DNA of 64,000 bases from Pseudoscleropodium purum (Eukaryota > Streptophyta > Bryopsida > Hypnales > Brachytheciaceae): the NCBI GenBank assembly GCA_963969395.1, contig OZ017797.1:1674001-1738000 (forward strand). Reading direction: 5' to 3'. Under the pieces are notes generated by a model, which was not told the DNA's origin, made no database searches, and saw nothing but the letters and a program-made list of their open reading frames with translations. A program made the translations under genes and the position numbers. Of the stretch, positions 63,637-64,000 are shown in pieces (position 1 is the stretch's first letter; each line of letters opens with the position of its first letter).

Positions 63637-63952
63637 TCATCTGGAGTCTTGCACCTTACAATTGCAATCCTAGCCTTGATCATATTTTTGCTCCAGAAGG
63701 GGGTGCCAGGGTCCAACAATTCTGTTGCCAGAGCAGTTTGAAGCTTCTGCAAGGATCCTGGTCCTTTGAGATCAGATTCTGAGGTTGCAAAGTGCGCTGG
63801 AATGGAGTTGGAGTTGGGAATCTGTTCATCTGGGGCTGGCAGTCTCGTTTCTTATCCTTGCAACTATCTATGTATTGATATTTGCTACATAAGGAGGTGT
63901 CAGAATTAGAGACTTGTACTTCAAGTTGGAGGCGTCACTTATCAGGCTATCT

Positions 63953-64000
63953 TCAAATGGGGACCTTTCCGATGTGTGATTTTGCCCATGATTCAAGAGA
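63953..64000 (+). repeat. 48-bp direct repeat, copy 2 (cut by the window edge)
   Basis: Identical to 63238-63285 at an offset of 715 bp. The match runs to the last base of the window, so the full repeat is probably longer. Confidence 0.97.

Noticed and set aside
1..64000. CRISPR arrays, bacterial operons, prophage or plasmid functions
   Set aside because: No regularly spaced identical short repeats with unique spacers; genes are spliced and plant-like throughout.
1..64000. tRNA and rRNA genes
   Set aside because: I found no cloverleaf with a convincing B-box (GGTTCGANTCC) and no rRNA core sequence by eye; a covariance-model scan would be decisive.

Overview
The window looks like nuclear DNA of a land plant. 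It has spliced genes with GT-AG introns, plant-specific protein families, TTTAGGG telomere-type motifs, and GC-richer genes set in very AT-rich, repeat-filled intergenic DNA. Short introns and the gene/repeat contrast suggest a bryophyte, perhaps a moss, but that is a guess; no marker in the window fixes the species. I rebuilt six multi-exon genes by hand from splice sites and reading phase.

Layout. 1-13149: a candidate mobile or duplicated element with near-identical 1.55 kb inverted arms around about 10 kb of AT-rich, apparently non-coding DNA. 13150-22080: a sharply GC-richer block holding a minus-strand PCF11-like mRNA 3'-end processing gene (14591-21037). 22080-25270: AT-rich spacer with a four-copy 104-bp tandem repeat. 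25276-28776: plus-strand gene for a DUF3598 protein, probably plastid. 28777-33845: repeat-rich spacer. 33846-37183: plus-strand gene for a DUF615/DarP-like ribosome-associated protein with an organelle-type N terminus. 38078-44624: minus-strand peroxisomal acyl-CoA oxidase of the ACX3 type with a PTS2 signal. 44625-51104: spacer with an inverted diverged copy of the 30.4-32.4 kb repeat. 51105-54951: minus-strand conserved plant protein I cannot name. 55000-61440: AT-rich spacer with TATCC-type tracts. 62051-63636: plus-strand peroxisomal hotdog thioesterase (DHNAT1-like) ending in SKL.

The genes are not an operon. Two of the six are peroxisomal (ACX3 type, DHNAT1 type) and two look organelle-targeted (DUF3598, DUF615). 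Three gene starts share a sense-strand TTAGGGTTT telo-box. I see no convincing new biological system. The most notable items are the long young inverted-repeat element, repeat fragments shared between introns of unrelated genes, candidate poison exons, a telomere-type tract against a splice donor, and a 48-bp exact direct repeat at the right edge.
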